Made by a program: the position numbers and the translations under genes. Source: Planctomycetota bacterium (GTDB taxonomy: Bacteria; Planctomycetota; Phycisphaerae; UBA1845; UTPLA1). Taken from it: a stretch of DNA of 64,000 nucleotides. The notes below the pieces were generated by a model. That model did no database searches and was not told where the DNA came from. It saw only the letters and a list, made by a program, of their open reading frames with translations. This document shows, in pieces, positions 23,967-33,147 of this stretch. Numbering within the stretch: position 1 is the stretch's first letter; each line of letters starts with the position of its first letter. The stretch is taken from contig JADJRI010000004.1 in NCBI GenBank assembly GCA_016712275.1, positions 62,001-126,000 on the forward strand, given 5' to 3'.

Positions 23967-24403
23967 ATGGACCCCTTCCTCCAAGCCGCCATCGATGAAG
24001 CCAGGAAAGGTCTCGCCGAAGGCGGCATCCCCATCGGCTCCGTCATCGTCATCGACAACAAAATCGTCGGCCGCGGCCACAACCGCCGTGTGCAGAAAGG
24101 CAGCGCCATCCTCCACGCCGAAATGGACGCCTCGAAAACGCCGGCCGCCTCACCGCCCGCGACTACCGCCGCGCCACGCTCTACTCGACGCTTTCCCCGT
24201 GCGATATGTGCAGCGGCACGGCACTGCTCTACCGCATCCCGCGCATCATCATCGGCGAGAACGTCACCTTCCAAGGCCCCGAAGACTATGTCCGCAGCCG
24301 CGGTGTTGACTTAACCATTCTCAGCGACCCCACATGCATCAAGCTCATGAAAGACTTCATCGCCGCCCGCCCCGATTTATGGAACGAAGACATCGGTGAG
24401 TAG
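23967..24403 (+). CDS. Cytosine deaminase, FCY1 type (frameshifted)
   Basis: A zinc-dependent deaminase of the cytidine/deoxycytidylate superfamily, most like fungal-type cytosine deaminase, which converts cytosine to uracil. The first frame gives AAIDEARKGLAEGGIPIGSVIV and the ligand site ILHAEMDA. At 24129-24134 one C is missing from a CCC run, and the protein continues in another frame as ENAGRLTARDYRRATLYSTLSPCDMCSG (the PCxxC zinc site) and RIIIGENVTFQGPEDYVRSRG to the stop at 24403. Both halves align in order with the family at its normal length of ~145 residues. The gene is probably intact in the cell. Confidence 0.8.
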
Positions 24404-24434
24404 CGTCCGGCCCCCGTGCCGGACGGATGATATG

Positions 24435-24476
24435 TCGGCGGTGTGGCACCGGCTAATAGCCGGTGCCACCCGCCGA
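24435..24476. repeat. Hairpin repeat, TAATA-loop family (copy 3)
   Basis: Arms of 18-19 bases around TAATA with core GGCACCGGC/GCCGGTGCC and outer stem TCGGCGG. One short bulge breaks the pairing. It lies 32 bases after the cytosine deaminase stop. Confidence 0.8.
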
Positions 24477-24581
24477 TGTTCGCTCGGAATGTGATGCCTT
24501 GCTCTTGATTAAGTTGAATGCCGTGAGTGATTCCCCGTCCCTTCACTCGAAATTCTCCATTCTCAATTCCCTATTCATTCC

Positions 24582-25943
24582 CTACTTCCCAACCTCCTTC
24601 GTCAACACCTCCGGCGGCCCGTTCGTCACCAACACATCATCCTCAATCCGCACGCCGCCCAGTTGCATATTCTTGTCCACCAGCGGCCAGTTCACCGCAT
24701 CGGCAAACGTCTTCCGCCGCTCCGGGTCCTGCAAAATCGCCGGAATGAAATACAACCCCGGTTCGATCGTCACCACATAATTCGCCTGCAAGGGCATGTC
24801 GATCCGCAGATACGCCAGCCCAAACCGCGTGCTCCGCTCGCGCCCCGGCAAATACCCGCTCGCATCGCGCACGCCGAGGCCGACCAAATGCCCCAGCCCA
24901 TGCGGAAAAAACATCGCATGCGCATCGCGATCCACCAGCTCCGCCGCATTTCCCTTTAAGACGCCGATTTCCACCATCCCCTGCGCCATGTCCCGCGCCG
25001 CCGCCATGTGTATCTCGCGAAACTCCGCGCCGGCCGTGCATCGCTTGATCGCCGCGATCTGTGCCCGCAGCACGACACCATACAGCTCACCCGCAAAACC
25101 TTGCGGCGGCCCCTCGGCCGCATACGTCCGCGTCACGTCCGCCGTGTATCCTTCGATCTCCGCGCCCGCGTCGATCAGCACCAGCTCGCCCGCCCGCACC
25201 TCCCGCGCGCTCGGATCGAAATGCAGAATCGCCGAGTTCGGCCCCGATCCGACGATCGTGCCATACCCCGTGCGATCGGCCCCGCGCCGATAAAACTCCG
25301 CCTCCATCTCCACTTGAATCCGCCGCTCCGTCGCGCCGACGGCGATCGTCTCCCGCGCCTTCTTGAATCCGAACACGGTGGCCGACACCGCCTTGCGAAT
25401 GCGTGCCATCTCCACGTCATCCTTGCACCGTCGCGCCTGCATCAGCATCTCGCGCACCTCTGCCACCCGCGCTTCACCTGCCACACCCTGTGGCACTGTC
25501 CTTTGTGGCCCCTCCCCCTGTGGCACCTCCTCTTGTGGCACCGGTTTCCAACCGGTGTCTCCTCTCGACAACTCCGCCTCCTTCACCCCACTCCCCAAAT
25601 TCACCACCCGCCGACCGCGCCGCGCCGCAATCCATGCCGGCAACTCCGTCAACGGCCGCGCATCGGTCCACTCCACCGGCTCGCGCCCCTCCCAAATCCG
25701 CTCCGCCTCCGTCACCGGCGGCAGAAAATCCACCCAGCCTCCATTCGCGTCATACGCCACCACCGCCGAAGGCACCGCCCGGTCGGCCAGATAGCGATAC
25801 TCCGAATGCGGAATGAACTTGTAAGTCTGATCCGCACCCCCCGGAATCGAAAGATGCTCCCCCGCGCCAACCACGAGAATGTCATCCCCCAGACTCAACT
25901 TTTCCGCCACCCGCCGCCGCCGTTGAACCAGATATTCCTTCAC
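24582..25943 (-). CDS. pepP: Xaa-Pro aminopeptidase (M24 family)
   Basis: 453 residues, pita-bread metallopeptidase that removes N-terminal residues preceding proline. All five metal ligands are visible: Asp in LVLIDAGAEIEG, Asp in YTADVTRTY, His in MFFPHGLGHLVGLG, Glu in VVTIEPGLYF and Glu in VRIEDDVLV. The N-terminal domain (~1-165) matches the AMP_N type. Residues ~126-152 are an unusual inserted stretch, GDTGWKPVPQ followed by repeated VPQ. It is encoded by a palindromic GTGGCACCGGT...ACCGGTG repeat read in frame, and lies in a domain-linker position. The gene symbol follows the family, not a tested role. Confidence 0.85.
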   Translation of the reverse strand: MKEYLVQRRRRVAEKLSLGDDILVVGAGEHLSIPGGADQTYKFIPHSEYRYLADRAVPSAVVAYDANGGWVDFLPPVTEAERIWEGREPVEWTDARPLTELPAWIAARRGRRVVNLGSGVKEAELSRGDTGWKPVPQEEVPQGEGPQRTVPQGVAGEARVAEVREMLMQARRCKDDVEMARIRKAVSATVFGFKKARETIAVGATERRIQVEMEAEFYRRGADRTGYGTIVGSGPNSAILHFDPSAREVRAGELVLIDAGAEIEGYTADVTRTYAAEGPPQGFAGELYGVVLRAQIAAIKRCTAGAEFREIHMAAARDMAQGMVEIGVLKGNAAELVDRDAHAMFFPHGLGHLVGLGVRDASGYLPGRERSTRFGLAYLRIDMPLQANYVVTIEPGLYFIPAILQDPERRKTFADAVNWPLVDKNMQLGGVRIEDDVLVTNGPPEVLTKEVGK

Positions 25944-26193
25944 GATGAAGCTCCTTTGTTCCGTTGTGTCACTCGTTGCGAAGCAGCGCGCTTAACAGAG
26001 CCGCGCCCGTAAGGAAGCGGTCGGCGCTCGCCAAGCTGGGCGCTCCGAACTCGAAAAGTGTGTTCCCATTCGCGTTCAATTGATACAATACCCTGAAACC
26101 CCCGCGTGCCCCAACTTTACAATTGTGGGGGAGTCTGCTGCTCGAAATCGTTGCCGCATTCGACGTGGCTCTGTGCGATATTGCAGGAATACT

Positions 26194-26244
26194 TCACGTT
26201 AAGGTGTGGAACAGGCTAATAGCCTGTTCCACACCTTAACGTGA
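26194..26244. repeat. Hairpin repeat, TAATA-loop family (copy 4)
   Basis: A perfect 23-base-pair stem around a TAATA loop, core GGAACAGGC/GCCTGTTCC, outer stem TCACGTTAAG. It sits between two divergent genes (pepP on the minus strand and the esterase on the plus strand), so it cannot be a terminator for either. The rest of the 354-base gap shows nothing else recognisable. Confidence 0.9.
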
Positions 26245-26297
26245 CTCGACGGTTCAAACATAATCGAGAATCTCAGTAAGTAAGTGAAAGGGCCGCC

Positions 26298-28220
26298 ATG
26301 TTACCCATTCCCATCCTCCTTCTGGCCGCAAGCCTTCCCGCCGCAAATCCGGTGAACGTGAAGTTCAGCGTTTCGGTGCCTAAGGACACGCCGCCCAATG
26401 CCAAGGTGTACATCGCCGGCAACATTCCCGCACTCGGCTCCTGGCGGGCCGATGGTCTTCAGCTTGTCCGAAACAAATCTGCCAGTCCCGTATGGGACTT
26501 GTATGAAGTTGAGTTCGAGGCACACAGTCGGGAGAACGTCGAATTCAAATTCACGCTTGGCACGTGGGACTCGGTCGAAAAGGACGAAAACGGAAATGAC
26601 ATTCCCAATCGAGTCCACACGATCGCGACCCATGAGGCTGCCGATGGAAGCTGGGTAATCGAATACCCTACGTTTCAAGTCGCCCGCTGGGCCTCCACCG
26701 ATGCCAAATCCACGACACCCGCCAAACCCCCCGAACGCAAATCCACCCGCACCGGCGACATCCGCCTCCACGAAAACTTCGAATCCCGCGAGCTCGCCAA
26801 CAAACGCTCACTCATCGTCTACCTCCCGCCCGGCTACGAAGACCCCGCGAACAAGGACGAGCGATACCCCGTCCTCTACATGCACGACGGCCAGAACCTC
26901 TTCGACGCTGCCACTTCGTTCATCGGCGTCGAGTGGAACGCCGACGAAACGGCCGAGCGCCTCATCAAGGCAAAAAAAATCCCGCCGATCATCATCGTCG
27001 GCATCTACAACACCCCCGACCGCATGAACGAATACACGCCGACACGCGACGAAAAACGCGGCACAGGCGGCAAGGGCGACATGTACTTGAGTTTTGTCGT
27101 GAACAAAGTCAAGCCGTTCATCGACAGCACATATCGCACCAGCACGAAGCGCCGTGATACCGCAATTGCTGGCTCATCGCTCGGCGGGTTGATCTCGTTG
27201 CACATGGCCGTGCGATATCCCAATACATTTGCACGCGCAGGTGTCATTTCACCGGCACTGTTCTGGGATGATCATGAGATTGTTCGGCGGATCGAGGAGA
27301 CTCCAGTAATCGTGGCTAAGTTCAAGTCACTCGTTACACGGCGAGCCTCCCGCGGCCATTGTCTACCGGTCGGTGACCCGGTTGAAACGAAAACAGAGCA
27401 AGACAGCCCACGAATCTGGCTCGACATGGGTACGAAAGAGGGCGACACACTCGCAACTTTCAATACTGCCCTCGAAGACACCCGCCGCCTCGCCGCCGCC
27501 CTCAAGAAAGCCGGCCTCCGCGAAAACGAAGATTACAAATACGTCGAAGTCCAAGACGCCCTCCACAACGAGGCCGCATGGGCCGCGAGGTTCGAAGATG
27601 TTCTCCTTTTCTTCTGGGGCGATATGAATCGTCGCACGGAACCAGAAAAGAAAAGCACGCAATGGTACAAGCGAGTGATGCCATTAACTGCCGAAGAACG
27701 AGAACTGGAAGCGGGTCGATTTTACACACCGCAAGACCGGAAGGACCGCGAAGCTCTTTATGCCTTGCTGCTTTCCGCGGATACGTTTGACGGAATGGAA
27801 GCCCGTCGTCCATCGTGCGACTCGGTGGCGTTCAAACTTCTGTTTGAGGACCCCGATGCACCCGGCCTGTTCCGTGACTTGATTAATCGCGCCAACAAAA
27901 CAGGTCAGCTCTATGCCCTTTGCGGATTATGGCAACATGATCGGCCGGCGTTTGATCGAGCGATTGAACGGTACAAGATCGATCAGGAACCCGTACACTT
28001 CAGTTACGGCTGCACGGGCGGAAATTCTCCGGCTCATATGATTGTCGAACATCAAGGCCCGTGTGTATACCGCCTCAAGCCCAATCAAACCCCGATTGAG
28101 TGGGACGCCGAAAATCCGTGCGGGCAGACCCGCTGGGATATTCTTGGCGGTGGCTACACATGGAGACTATCCCACCCAATGTGGCTTCAAATGGCTACGA
28201 CCCACCCCTCATCAGACTAA
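26298..28220 (+). CDS. Exported esterase with N-terminal CBM20 domain and an unassigned C-terminal domain
   Basis: 640 residues. A short signal peptide precedes a starch-binding CBM20-like domain (~20-120: KFSVSVPKDTPPNAKVYIAGNIPALGSWRADG). Residues ~150-460 are an esterase-D/enterochelin-esterase alpha/beta-hydrolase: RSLIVYLPPGYED, YPVLYMHDGQNLFD, nucleophile elbow AGSSLGGLISLHMA and a likely His in VQDALHNEAAWAARF. The combination suggests deacylation of a polysaccharide-linked substrate outside the cytoplasm. The last ~180 residues (LTAEERELEAGRFYTPQDRK, RPAFDRAIERYKIDQEP, GCTGGNSPAHMIVEHQGP) match nothing I know and may be a separate domain. A second short insertion (TRRASRGHCLPVGDPV) interrupts the hydrolase. 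Confidence 0.75.
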   Translation: MLPIPILLLAASLPAANPVNVKFSVSVPKDTPPNAKVYIAGNIPALGSWRADGLQLVRNKSASPVWDLYEVEFEAHSRENVEFKFTLGTWDSVEKDENGNDIPNRVHTIATHEAADGSWVIEYPTFQVARWASTDAKSTTPAKPPERKSTRTGDIRLHENFESRELANKRSLIVYLPPGYEDPANKDERYPVLYMHDGQNLFDAATSFIGVEWNADETAERLIKAKKIPPIIIVGIYNTPDRMNEYTPTRDEKRGTGGKGDMYLSFVVNKVKPFIDSTYRTSTKRRDTAIAGSSLGGLISLHMAVRYPNTFARAGVISPALFWDDHEIVRRIEETPVIVAKFKSLVTRRASRGHCLPVGDPVETKTEQDSPRIWLDMGTKEGDTLATFNTALEDTRRLAAALKKAGLRENEDYKYVEVQDALHNEAAWAARFEDVLLFFWGDMNRRTEPEKKSTQWYKRVMPLTAEERELEAGRFYTPQDRKDREALYALLLSADTFDGMEARRPSCDSVAFKLLFEDPDAPGLFRDLINRANKTGQLYALCGLWQHDRPAFDRAIERYKIDQEPVHFSYGCTGGNSPAHMIVEHQGPCVYRLKPNQTPIEWDAENPCGQTRWDILGGGYTWRLSHPMWLQMATTHPSSD

Positions 28221-28454
28221 TTATTCGGTTCTCCAATTCGAGCCGCCCAATTCGCAATATGACAGAGGCGCAGGCTGGGGTTACCGTTTGACCCACCACT
28301 TCCACCGCGACATTGCCGAACACAAGGAAGTTGACGACGACGATGACGATATCAACAACGAAAGCGAATAGAAGTCCGCCGTTGCCAAACACCACGCCGC
28401 CAGGTACGTCGCGGTGCATTCCAAGCCTGAGGGCACTATTCAAAGGGAAAAACC
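28221..28454. other. Gap without a convincing gene
   Basis: Both strands have short open frames, including a hydrophobic minus-strand one around 28195-28443 and an Asp-run plus-strand one. Neither has a ribosome binding site or a recognisable family. It may hold a decayed 3' end of the esterase or of another gene. Confidence 0.3.
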
Positions 28455-29033
28455 ATGAGCATCAAGAAGAAATCCACCAGTCCGAGACTCGCCGAGACGA
28501 CGCGCCGTTCCCTCAAGGGGAAAGTCGAAGCCCCCGGCAGCGCCCAGTCCGCGGCCGAGCGAAAAGCGGCCGATGCCCAAGCGCGTGCGCTCATCGCCAA
28601 GTTTGCGCCCGCGCACGAGCAACTCGTGTCGGCAGTGCGAAAGTCACTGCAAAAGCGTCTGCCCACCGCCAATGAGATCATCTATGAATACCGCACCTGG
28701 TTCGTTATCAGCTATTCACCCAGCGAACATGGGTTCGAGGGCGTTCTCGCCATCCGCGGGGATGCAGTCGGCGTGAAGTTCTATTTCAATCGCGGAAAGG
28801 AGCTGCCTGATCCTGAGAAACTGTTGAAAGGGTCCGCGCAGGTGCGCTTCATTGACCTGGAGAGCGCATCCACACTCACCCGTCCGGCCGTCGCGCGCCT
28901 GATCGACGAGGCCATCGCTCATAATCGCGTGCCGTTCGCGCCCGCCGGCCGCGGTTCGGTGATCCTTCGCTCGGCCTCGGCCACGAAGCGCCCGCCCCGC
29001 AAGGCACCTAAGCCTAGTGCGTCGGCAAAGTAA
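28455..29033 (+). CDS. DUF1801 (YdhG-like) protein
   Basis: 192 residues, cytoplasmic. After a Lys/Ala-rich lead (~1-50) comes a DUF1801 domain: ALIAKFAPAHEQLVSAVRKSLQKRLP, then NEIIYEYRTWFVISYSPSEHGFEGVLAI, VKFYFNRGKELPDPEKLLKGS and VRFIDLESASTLTRPAVARLIDEAI. DUF1801 proteins adopt a YdhG-like fold of unknown function and often occur with stress or envelope genes. AAAGGG eight bases upstream of ATG 28455 supports this start. The tail (KRPPRKAPKPSASAK) is basic and probably disordered. Confidence 0.7.
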   Translation: MSIKKKSTSPRLAETTRRSLKGKVEAPGSAQSAAERKAADAQARALIAKFAPAHEQLVSAVRKSLQKRLPTANEIIYEYRTWFVISYSPSEHGFEGVLAIRGDAVGVKFYFNRGKELPDPEKLLKGSAQVRFIDLESASTLTRPAVARLIDEAIAHNRVPFAPAGRGSVILRSASATKRPPRKAPKPSASAK

Positions 29034-29816
29034 ATTGACGTTTGTCATAACATGATCGGTCCCGGCCCGGCGGCCCACCCCCTTTGGGGCGGCTCACGAT
29101 GATCGAAGCCCGCGAACACTCTGATTTATTTAACATGACCCTGTTGCCGCGCAGCCTGCAATTCTCATACCAAACATTTACCAAATTAAAGTTGCCGTCC
29201 ATGGGAACCGGTCTATACTGTATGCTGGCAAGTCGATTGCCCCGGGAGAACCCTCCATGCCCCGCACAAGCCACGTCCATCGTAGCACGCCGTCAGGCTC
29301 CCCAACCTGTCGTGATGATTCGGCTATCGTGCATTTTAACCCTTCCAGCAGGGTCACACCGCATGGGCAGGCTGAATTGAAGTGGAGGTTTGCAGAGCGA
29401 AAATGGGGGTGGCGCGAGAAGCCGCACGACGGAACATCTTGCAAACAAACAACTTATCAAAAACCGCCTGCCTGAATTTCACTTTAGATTCAGCCTGAAG
29501 ATGCCGCTGAATGAACGTCGCCTTCAGCCTAAGCCGCCGCGCGTCTCGCTCGTGCGAGAATCCTTTCTCGCACCCCCCTCAAACGGAATCCCTTCCGATG
29601 CATGCTTCTTTTCGGCGATTCCCTCCGACTCGAAACTCGCAACCAGAAACTCGAAACTAGAGATGACGAAAATGCTCAATTCCTGCTTTCCTGCCTTCCT
29701 TATTCATCCTTCGCCGGTTCTTTCAATTTCGGCGTTTCCCCTCCGTCTTGCAACTCGAAACTCGAAACTAGAAACTACAAAAATGCTCCATCACCAAACA
29801 GCTAAGAAAGCCCTCG
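29034..29816. other. 783-base gap with decayed tandem repeats
   Basis: No gene can be supported. From about 29630 to 29790 two diverged copies of a unit built from CGAAACT-type steps occur (AACTCGAAACTAGAGATGAC near 29650 and AACTCGAAACTAGAAACTAC near 29757), each followed by AAAATGCTC. A palindromic GCTCGTGCGAGAATCC patch lies near 29556. The first 600 bases contain only short frames without family resemblance. Confidence 0.4.
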
Positions 29817-30303
29817 ATGTCGCTGATCCTCAATAACATCCGCCGCCTTCTCACCGAAAACGCCGTCGCATTCCGCGAGGTCCACCACGAGCCCACCCGC
29901 ACCAGCGAAGAATCCGCCCGCGCCCGCGGCGAGTCTATCGAAATCGGCGGCAAAGCCCTGCTCATGAAACTCGGCGACGACTTCCGCCTCTTCGTCATCA
30001 GTGCCGCCAAGAAACTCGACTCGGCCGCACTCCGCGACCGCTTCAACGCCAAGAAAGCCCGCTTCGCCACGCCAGACGAACTAAAAGAGCTCACCGGCCT
30101 CGTCCCCGGCTGCGTCCCCTCCGTTCGGCCGCCCGATCCTCCCGTTCGAACTGTACGTGGACGAATCGATAACCCGCAACGAAAAAATCGCCTTTAACGC
30201 CGGCAGCCTCACCGACTCCATCGTGATGCCCGTGGCCGACTATCTCCGCCTCGCCAACCCAACCGCCATCTTCCGCTTCAGCGCCCCGGATGATCAGAGT
30301 TAG
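29817..30303 (+). CDS. YbaK/prolyl-tRNA-editing-domain deacylase (frameshifted)
   Basis: About 161 residues of the YbaK/aminoacyl-tRNA deacylase domain, which removes mischarged amino acids from tRNA. NIRRLLTENAVAFREVHHEPTRTSEE and GGKALLMKLGDDFRLFVISAAKKLD form the N-terminal half. The conserved GLVPGCVPPFG loop is broken at 30115-30123, where an extra T pushes the reading into another frame. The rest (FELYVDESITRNEKIAFNAGS, DYLRLANP) continues to the TAG at 30301. The specificity (Cys-tRNA-Pro or Ala-tRNA-Pro) cannot be told. A hairpin repeat starts ten bases after the stop. Confidence 0.75.
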
Positions 30304-30312
30304 CGTATCTCG

Positions 30313-30357
30313 CGTTTGGGTGTGGAACAGGCTAATAGCTTGTTCCACACCCAAACG
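30313..30357. repeat. Hairpin repeat, TAATA-loop family (copy 5)
   Basis: Twenty-base arms around TAATA with one G-T wobble. The core is GGAACAGGC/GCTTGTTCC and the outer stem CGTTTGG. It lies between the deacylase stop and the next gene on the same strand. Confidence 0.85.
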
Positions 30358-30378
30358 AATGTTGAGGAACCGAGACCG

Positions 30379-30978
30379 ATGAGAAGAGAAATGAAAAAGG
30401 CGAATGATGGGTGCCAAGGTCAGGTCACAGATCCGCTGCGGCGGACGGCCATCTGCCTGCCCGTGCAGACGGCGCGCAAACTGTGTCATGGTCGATTCGC
30501 ATTCCTGACAATCATTGCAGCAACTGTTTTCCCCGGCTGTGCCAACCTAACGCCATCCTCTATCAACGGAACCCACACCATGCAAACCCACGCCCTCCGC
30601 CTCACCCCCGGCCGGGACCTCCGCGCCGAACTCGAATCGTTCACCAGGAATCACAACATCCAGGCCGGCTGCATCCTCACCGCCGTCGGCAGCCTCACCC
30701 GCGCCAACCTCCGCTATGGCGGCAATTCCGAAGGCGCCGTCACAACAGGCGATCTCGAAATCGTCTCCCTCGTCGGCACGCTCTCGTCCGACGGCCCGCA
30801 CCTCCACCTCGCGGTCGCCGATGAATCCGGCAAAGTCACCGCCGGCCACATGCTCGAAGGCTGCACGATTCGCACAACCGCGGAAATTGTCATTGGAGAA
30901 CTGGAGGGGGTGGCATTCAGCCGCGCCGAAGATCCGCGCACCGGCCACCGCGAACTGAAGATCGAAAAAGTGAAGTGA
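30379..30978 (+). CDS. PPC (DUF296) domain protein with lipoprotein-type leader
   Basis: The last ~130 residues are a PPC/DUF296 domain (HALRLTPGRDLRAELESF, AGCILTAVGSLTRANLRY, GTLSSDGPHLHLAVAD, GHMLEGCTIRTTAEIVI, EDPRTGHRELKI). In plants it is found in AT-hook DNA-binding proteins and in bacteria as a stand-alone trimer with clustered His residues. Upstream in the same frame lies a hydrophobic stretch ending FPGCANLTPSS, a plausible lipobox. The ATG at 30379 has AGGA about ten bases before it, whereas ATG 30580 (MQTHALRL) has no ribosome binding site. I therefore favour the exported form. If this is right, the protein is a lipid-anchored PPC domain, with DNA binding unlikely. Confidence 0.6.
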   Translation: MRREMKKANDGCQGQVTDPLRRTAICLPVQTARKLCHGRFAFLTIIAATVFPGCANLTPSSINGTHTMQTHALRLTPGRDLRAELESFTRNHNIQAGCILTAVGSLTRANLRYGGNSEGAVTTGDLEIVSLVGTLSSDGPHLHLAVADESGKVTAGHMLEGCTIRTTAEIVIGELEGVAFSRAEDPRTGHRELKIEKVK

Positions 30979-31000
30979 TGCCGTGCTGCGAAAGATTGCC

Positions 31001-32431
31001 TCAAACCGCGCCGGCCGTCGCGGGCGATCGCGCGGCATCAGCCGAAACGCTGCGGGAAGCGCCTTGCCGAACCCCGCCGAAAATCACCACCGGCTGATTC
31101 GAGGCTTCCTCCGCCATGGCCGAGGCCTTCGCCAATGCGGCATGCGCCTGCTCATCGTCGCGCATCAGCACGACCAGCTCGCCGCCTTCGCCGCCTGCCG
31201 TCACCTTGGCACCATACAGACCGGCCGCCTCGCCGAATTCGCGAATGTTGTTCACCAGCCGGTCGGTCTCGACCCCGCCGATGCCGCACCGCTGGCTGTG
31301 GCTCCAATGCGAGGCATACATCAGCTCACCCGCGGCCATCAGGGCTTCGATCGTCGTCGCGCGTCGTGCCCGGACAATGTGCGTGGCGAAATCATGCACG
31401 CGGCGGTTCTCGTAAATATGATGCTCGGCCCGCGAGCGAATCTTGAAAACTTCCTTCGGGTTCGCGCTGCCGTCGCCCAATCCGCGAACCGTGCCGAATT
31501 TCGTGGTGAATTGCTGGTGCGTGATCTTCGACGGCATGCGATCGCGGAAGCGCTCGACATACTCGGCCGGCGTGATCGACGAAAGCCGCGTCTGCGCCGG
31601 ATCGAGATTCTGGCCGTCCTGTCGCTGCAATTCCTGAATGATTCGATGGCCCATTTCCGAGCAGACGCGCGTTTCGATCAGCCGCTTCAGCGTGGTCGGG
31701 CGCGTCAATCGCGTGGCCACTGCCTTGATGATGACACCCTGCGGCAATTCGAGCGCCTCGCACAGCAGATTCGGATGAAAGCGCATTTGCCAGATCGAGC
31801 GAACCGATGGCGTGTAAAGCGCGGTCATCGTCTTGCGAAGCTGCTGCAAGTCGACCAACTCCGCAACGACGTTCGCGCAGCTCTGTGCGACGACCATCGT
31901 CTCGGCCTCGACGTTTTGAAGCTTGAGAAACGCGCTGGCGGCGGCGGCAACCTGCGAGGGCAATCGGCCGAGGTCCGCGTTCTCCGGGAAATCGTGTTCG
32001 ATCAAAATCGCCAGCCCGCCGGCCGGCGCCGCGGCGATGTGGTCGACGATCATCCGGCGAATGGCCATGAGCGTCGGCGCGGCCCAGGGCGACTTGTCGC
32101 ATCGGGCACAAATCGCGGCCGTATCGTCCGATGCAAGCATGGAGGCGGGAAATGTTGTATCGCCCGACTCAGCGCCGGTCTTGGAGACCATGCCGATGTG
32201 AATCTTGTCGCCTGCGATGGGCCACACCGCGGTGTGATGGCCCAGCGTCGTCGGCGCGGTCAGCACCAGCGAGCCGGCATCCTCACCGATGCCGCCCATG
32301 ACATCGACCACGCCCGGCGCAAAGGCGATGCCGATGCGCGAGCCGGTGTTCGGTCTGTTCCGGACAGCGGCCTCGACCTGGGTCGAGAAGCCGTTGGCCG
32401 ACGATGGTTCGAAATCGCGAGAAGGATTCAT
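31001..32431 (-). CDS. GHMP-family sugar kinase
   Basis: 476 residues related to galactokinase and L-arabinokinase. The N-terminal IGIAFAPGVVDVMGGIGED corresponds to the APGRVNLIGEH substrate motif. The C-terminal LYGAKVTAGGEGGELVVLM fits GHMP motif 3, and ASHWSHSQRCGIGGVETDRLV fits the family block before it. The expected central GLSSSAA phosphate loop is hard to see (LPSQVAAAASAFLK at about residue 160 may replace it), so activity on a particular sugar is uncertain. The gene for a bifunctional-nuclease-domain protein ends 49 bases upstream of this start. Confidence 0.7.
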   Translation of the reverse strand: MNPSRDFEPSSANGFSTQVEAAVRNRPNTGSRIGIAFAPGVVDVMGGIGEDAGSLVLTAPTTLGHHTAVWPIAGDKIHIGMVSKTGAESGDTTFPASMLASDDTAAICARCDKSPWAAPTLMAIRRMIVDHIAAAPAGGLAILIEHDFPENADLGRLPSQVAAAASAFLKLQNVEAETMVVAQSCANVVAELVDLQQLRKTMTALYTPSVRSIWQMRFHPNLLCEALELPQGVIIKAVATRLTRPTTLKRLIETRVCSEMGHRIIQELQRQDGQNLDPAQTRLSSITPAEYVERFRDRMPSKITHQQFTTKFGTVRGLGDGSANPKEVFKIRSRAEHHIYENRRVHDFATHIVRARRATTIEALMAAGELMYASHWSHSQRCGIGGVETDRLVNNIREFGEAAGLYGAKVTAGGEGGELVVLMRDDEQAHAALAKASAMAEEASNQPVVIFGGVRQGASRSVSADAARSPATAGAV

Positions 32432-32479
32432 TGCGATTGCAGCTCTTATCTATTTCAAAACCGGAGGATGCCTCGGCCC

Positions 32480-32881
32480 TTAAGCTTGGCGGCACACCTC
32501 GCGAAGAACATGTTCGGTCACGAAAATCGGCGTTCCGCTGGCAACGCCCAAGGCAATTGCATCGGACGGCCGCGAGTCGACCTCGACGAGGCCGCCTTGC
32601 GTGCGTATCACCAATGTGGCGAAAAACGTATGGTTTTTCAAGTCGTTAATGACAATTTTCTCCAGCTCGCCATTGAGTTTCTCAATGACGTCGGCCAGCA
32701 AGTCGTGCGTCATGGGACGCGCCTTCTTATAACCTTTTAGCCGGCGATCGATGGCGCAGGCCTCTGCGTCACCGATGACGATGGGAAATTCCCGTTCGCC
32801 TCCCTGCTCACGAAGGAAGATGATTTGTTGGTCGCTCGTGTCCTGAATCACGATGCGAGACAGATCGACAGGCACATCCAT
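32480..32881 (-). CDS. Bifunctional nuclease (BFN/DUF151) domain protein
   Basis: 133 residues covering a whole BFN domain: IVIQDTSDQQIIFLREQGGEREFPIVIG, ACAIDRRLKGYKKARPMTHDLLADVI, FFATLVIRTQGGLVEVDSRPSDAIALGVASGTPIFV. The SRPSDAIALA-type block is the family signature. BFN proteins have reported DNase/RNase activity in plants and Thermotoga but no settled role. The start at 32881 gives MDVPVDLSRIVI, as in most family members. It is upstream of and co-directional with the GHMP kinase gene. Confidence 0.85.
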   Translation of the reverse strand: MDVPVDLSRIVIQDTSDQQIIFLREQGGEREFPIVIGDAEACAIDRRLKGYKKARPMTHDLLADVIEKLNGELEKIVINDLKNHTFFATLVIRTQGGLVEVDSRPSDAIALGVASGTPIFVTEHVLREVCRQA

Positions 32882-33147
32882 CGCCGTGCATCCTCCGATG
32901 GTTTAGAGCGTACTCGCCTGCGAACCGATTTTCAACCCACAGCGAAAGATAAGTAACACTGGGATAACAATTCACACGTAAACGATTTTTCGAGCGGGCT
33001 TGACAGGAACGGGTTCCAATGTAGGCGCGGGACGGATGCTCGATACTTGTTGATACCGCGTCATTGTCGATGGAGTTGGTTCGAAAAAATGAGTTGGATC
33101 AGTGAATTTGACAATCATCGCCATGCAAAATTGACGTCTTTTCCATT

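Noticed and set aside
28195..28443. Small hydrophobic minus-strand protein
   Set aside because: It overlaps the esterase 3' end, has no ribosome binding site, and its hydrophobic run is the complement of an Asp/Asn codon run.
30983..32740. Long plus-strand open frame opposite the GHMP kinase and BFN genes
   Set aside because: It spans two recognisable minus-strand genes and their gap, and shows no family resemblance.
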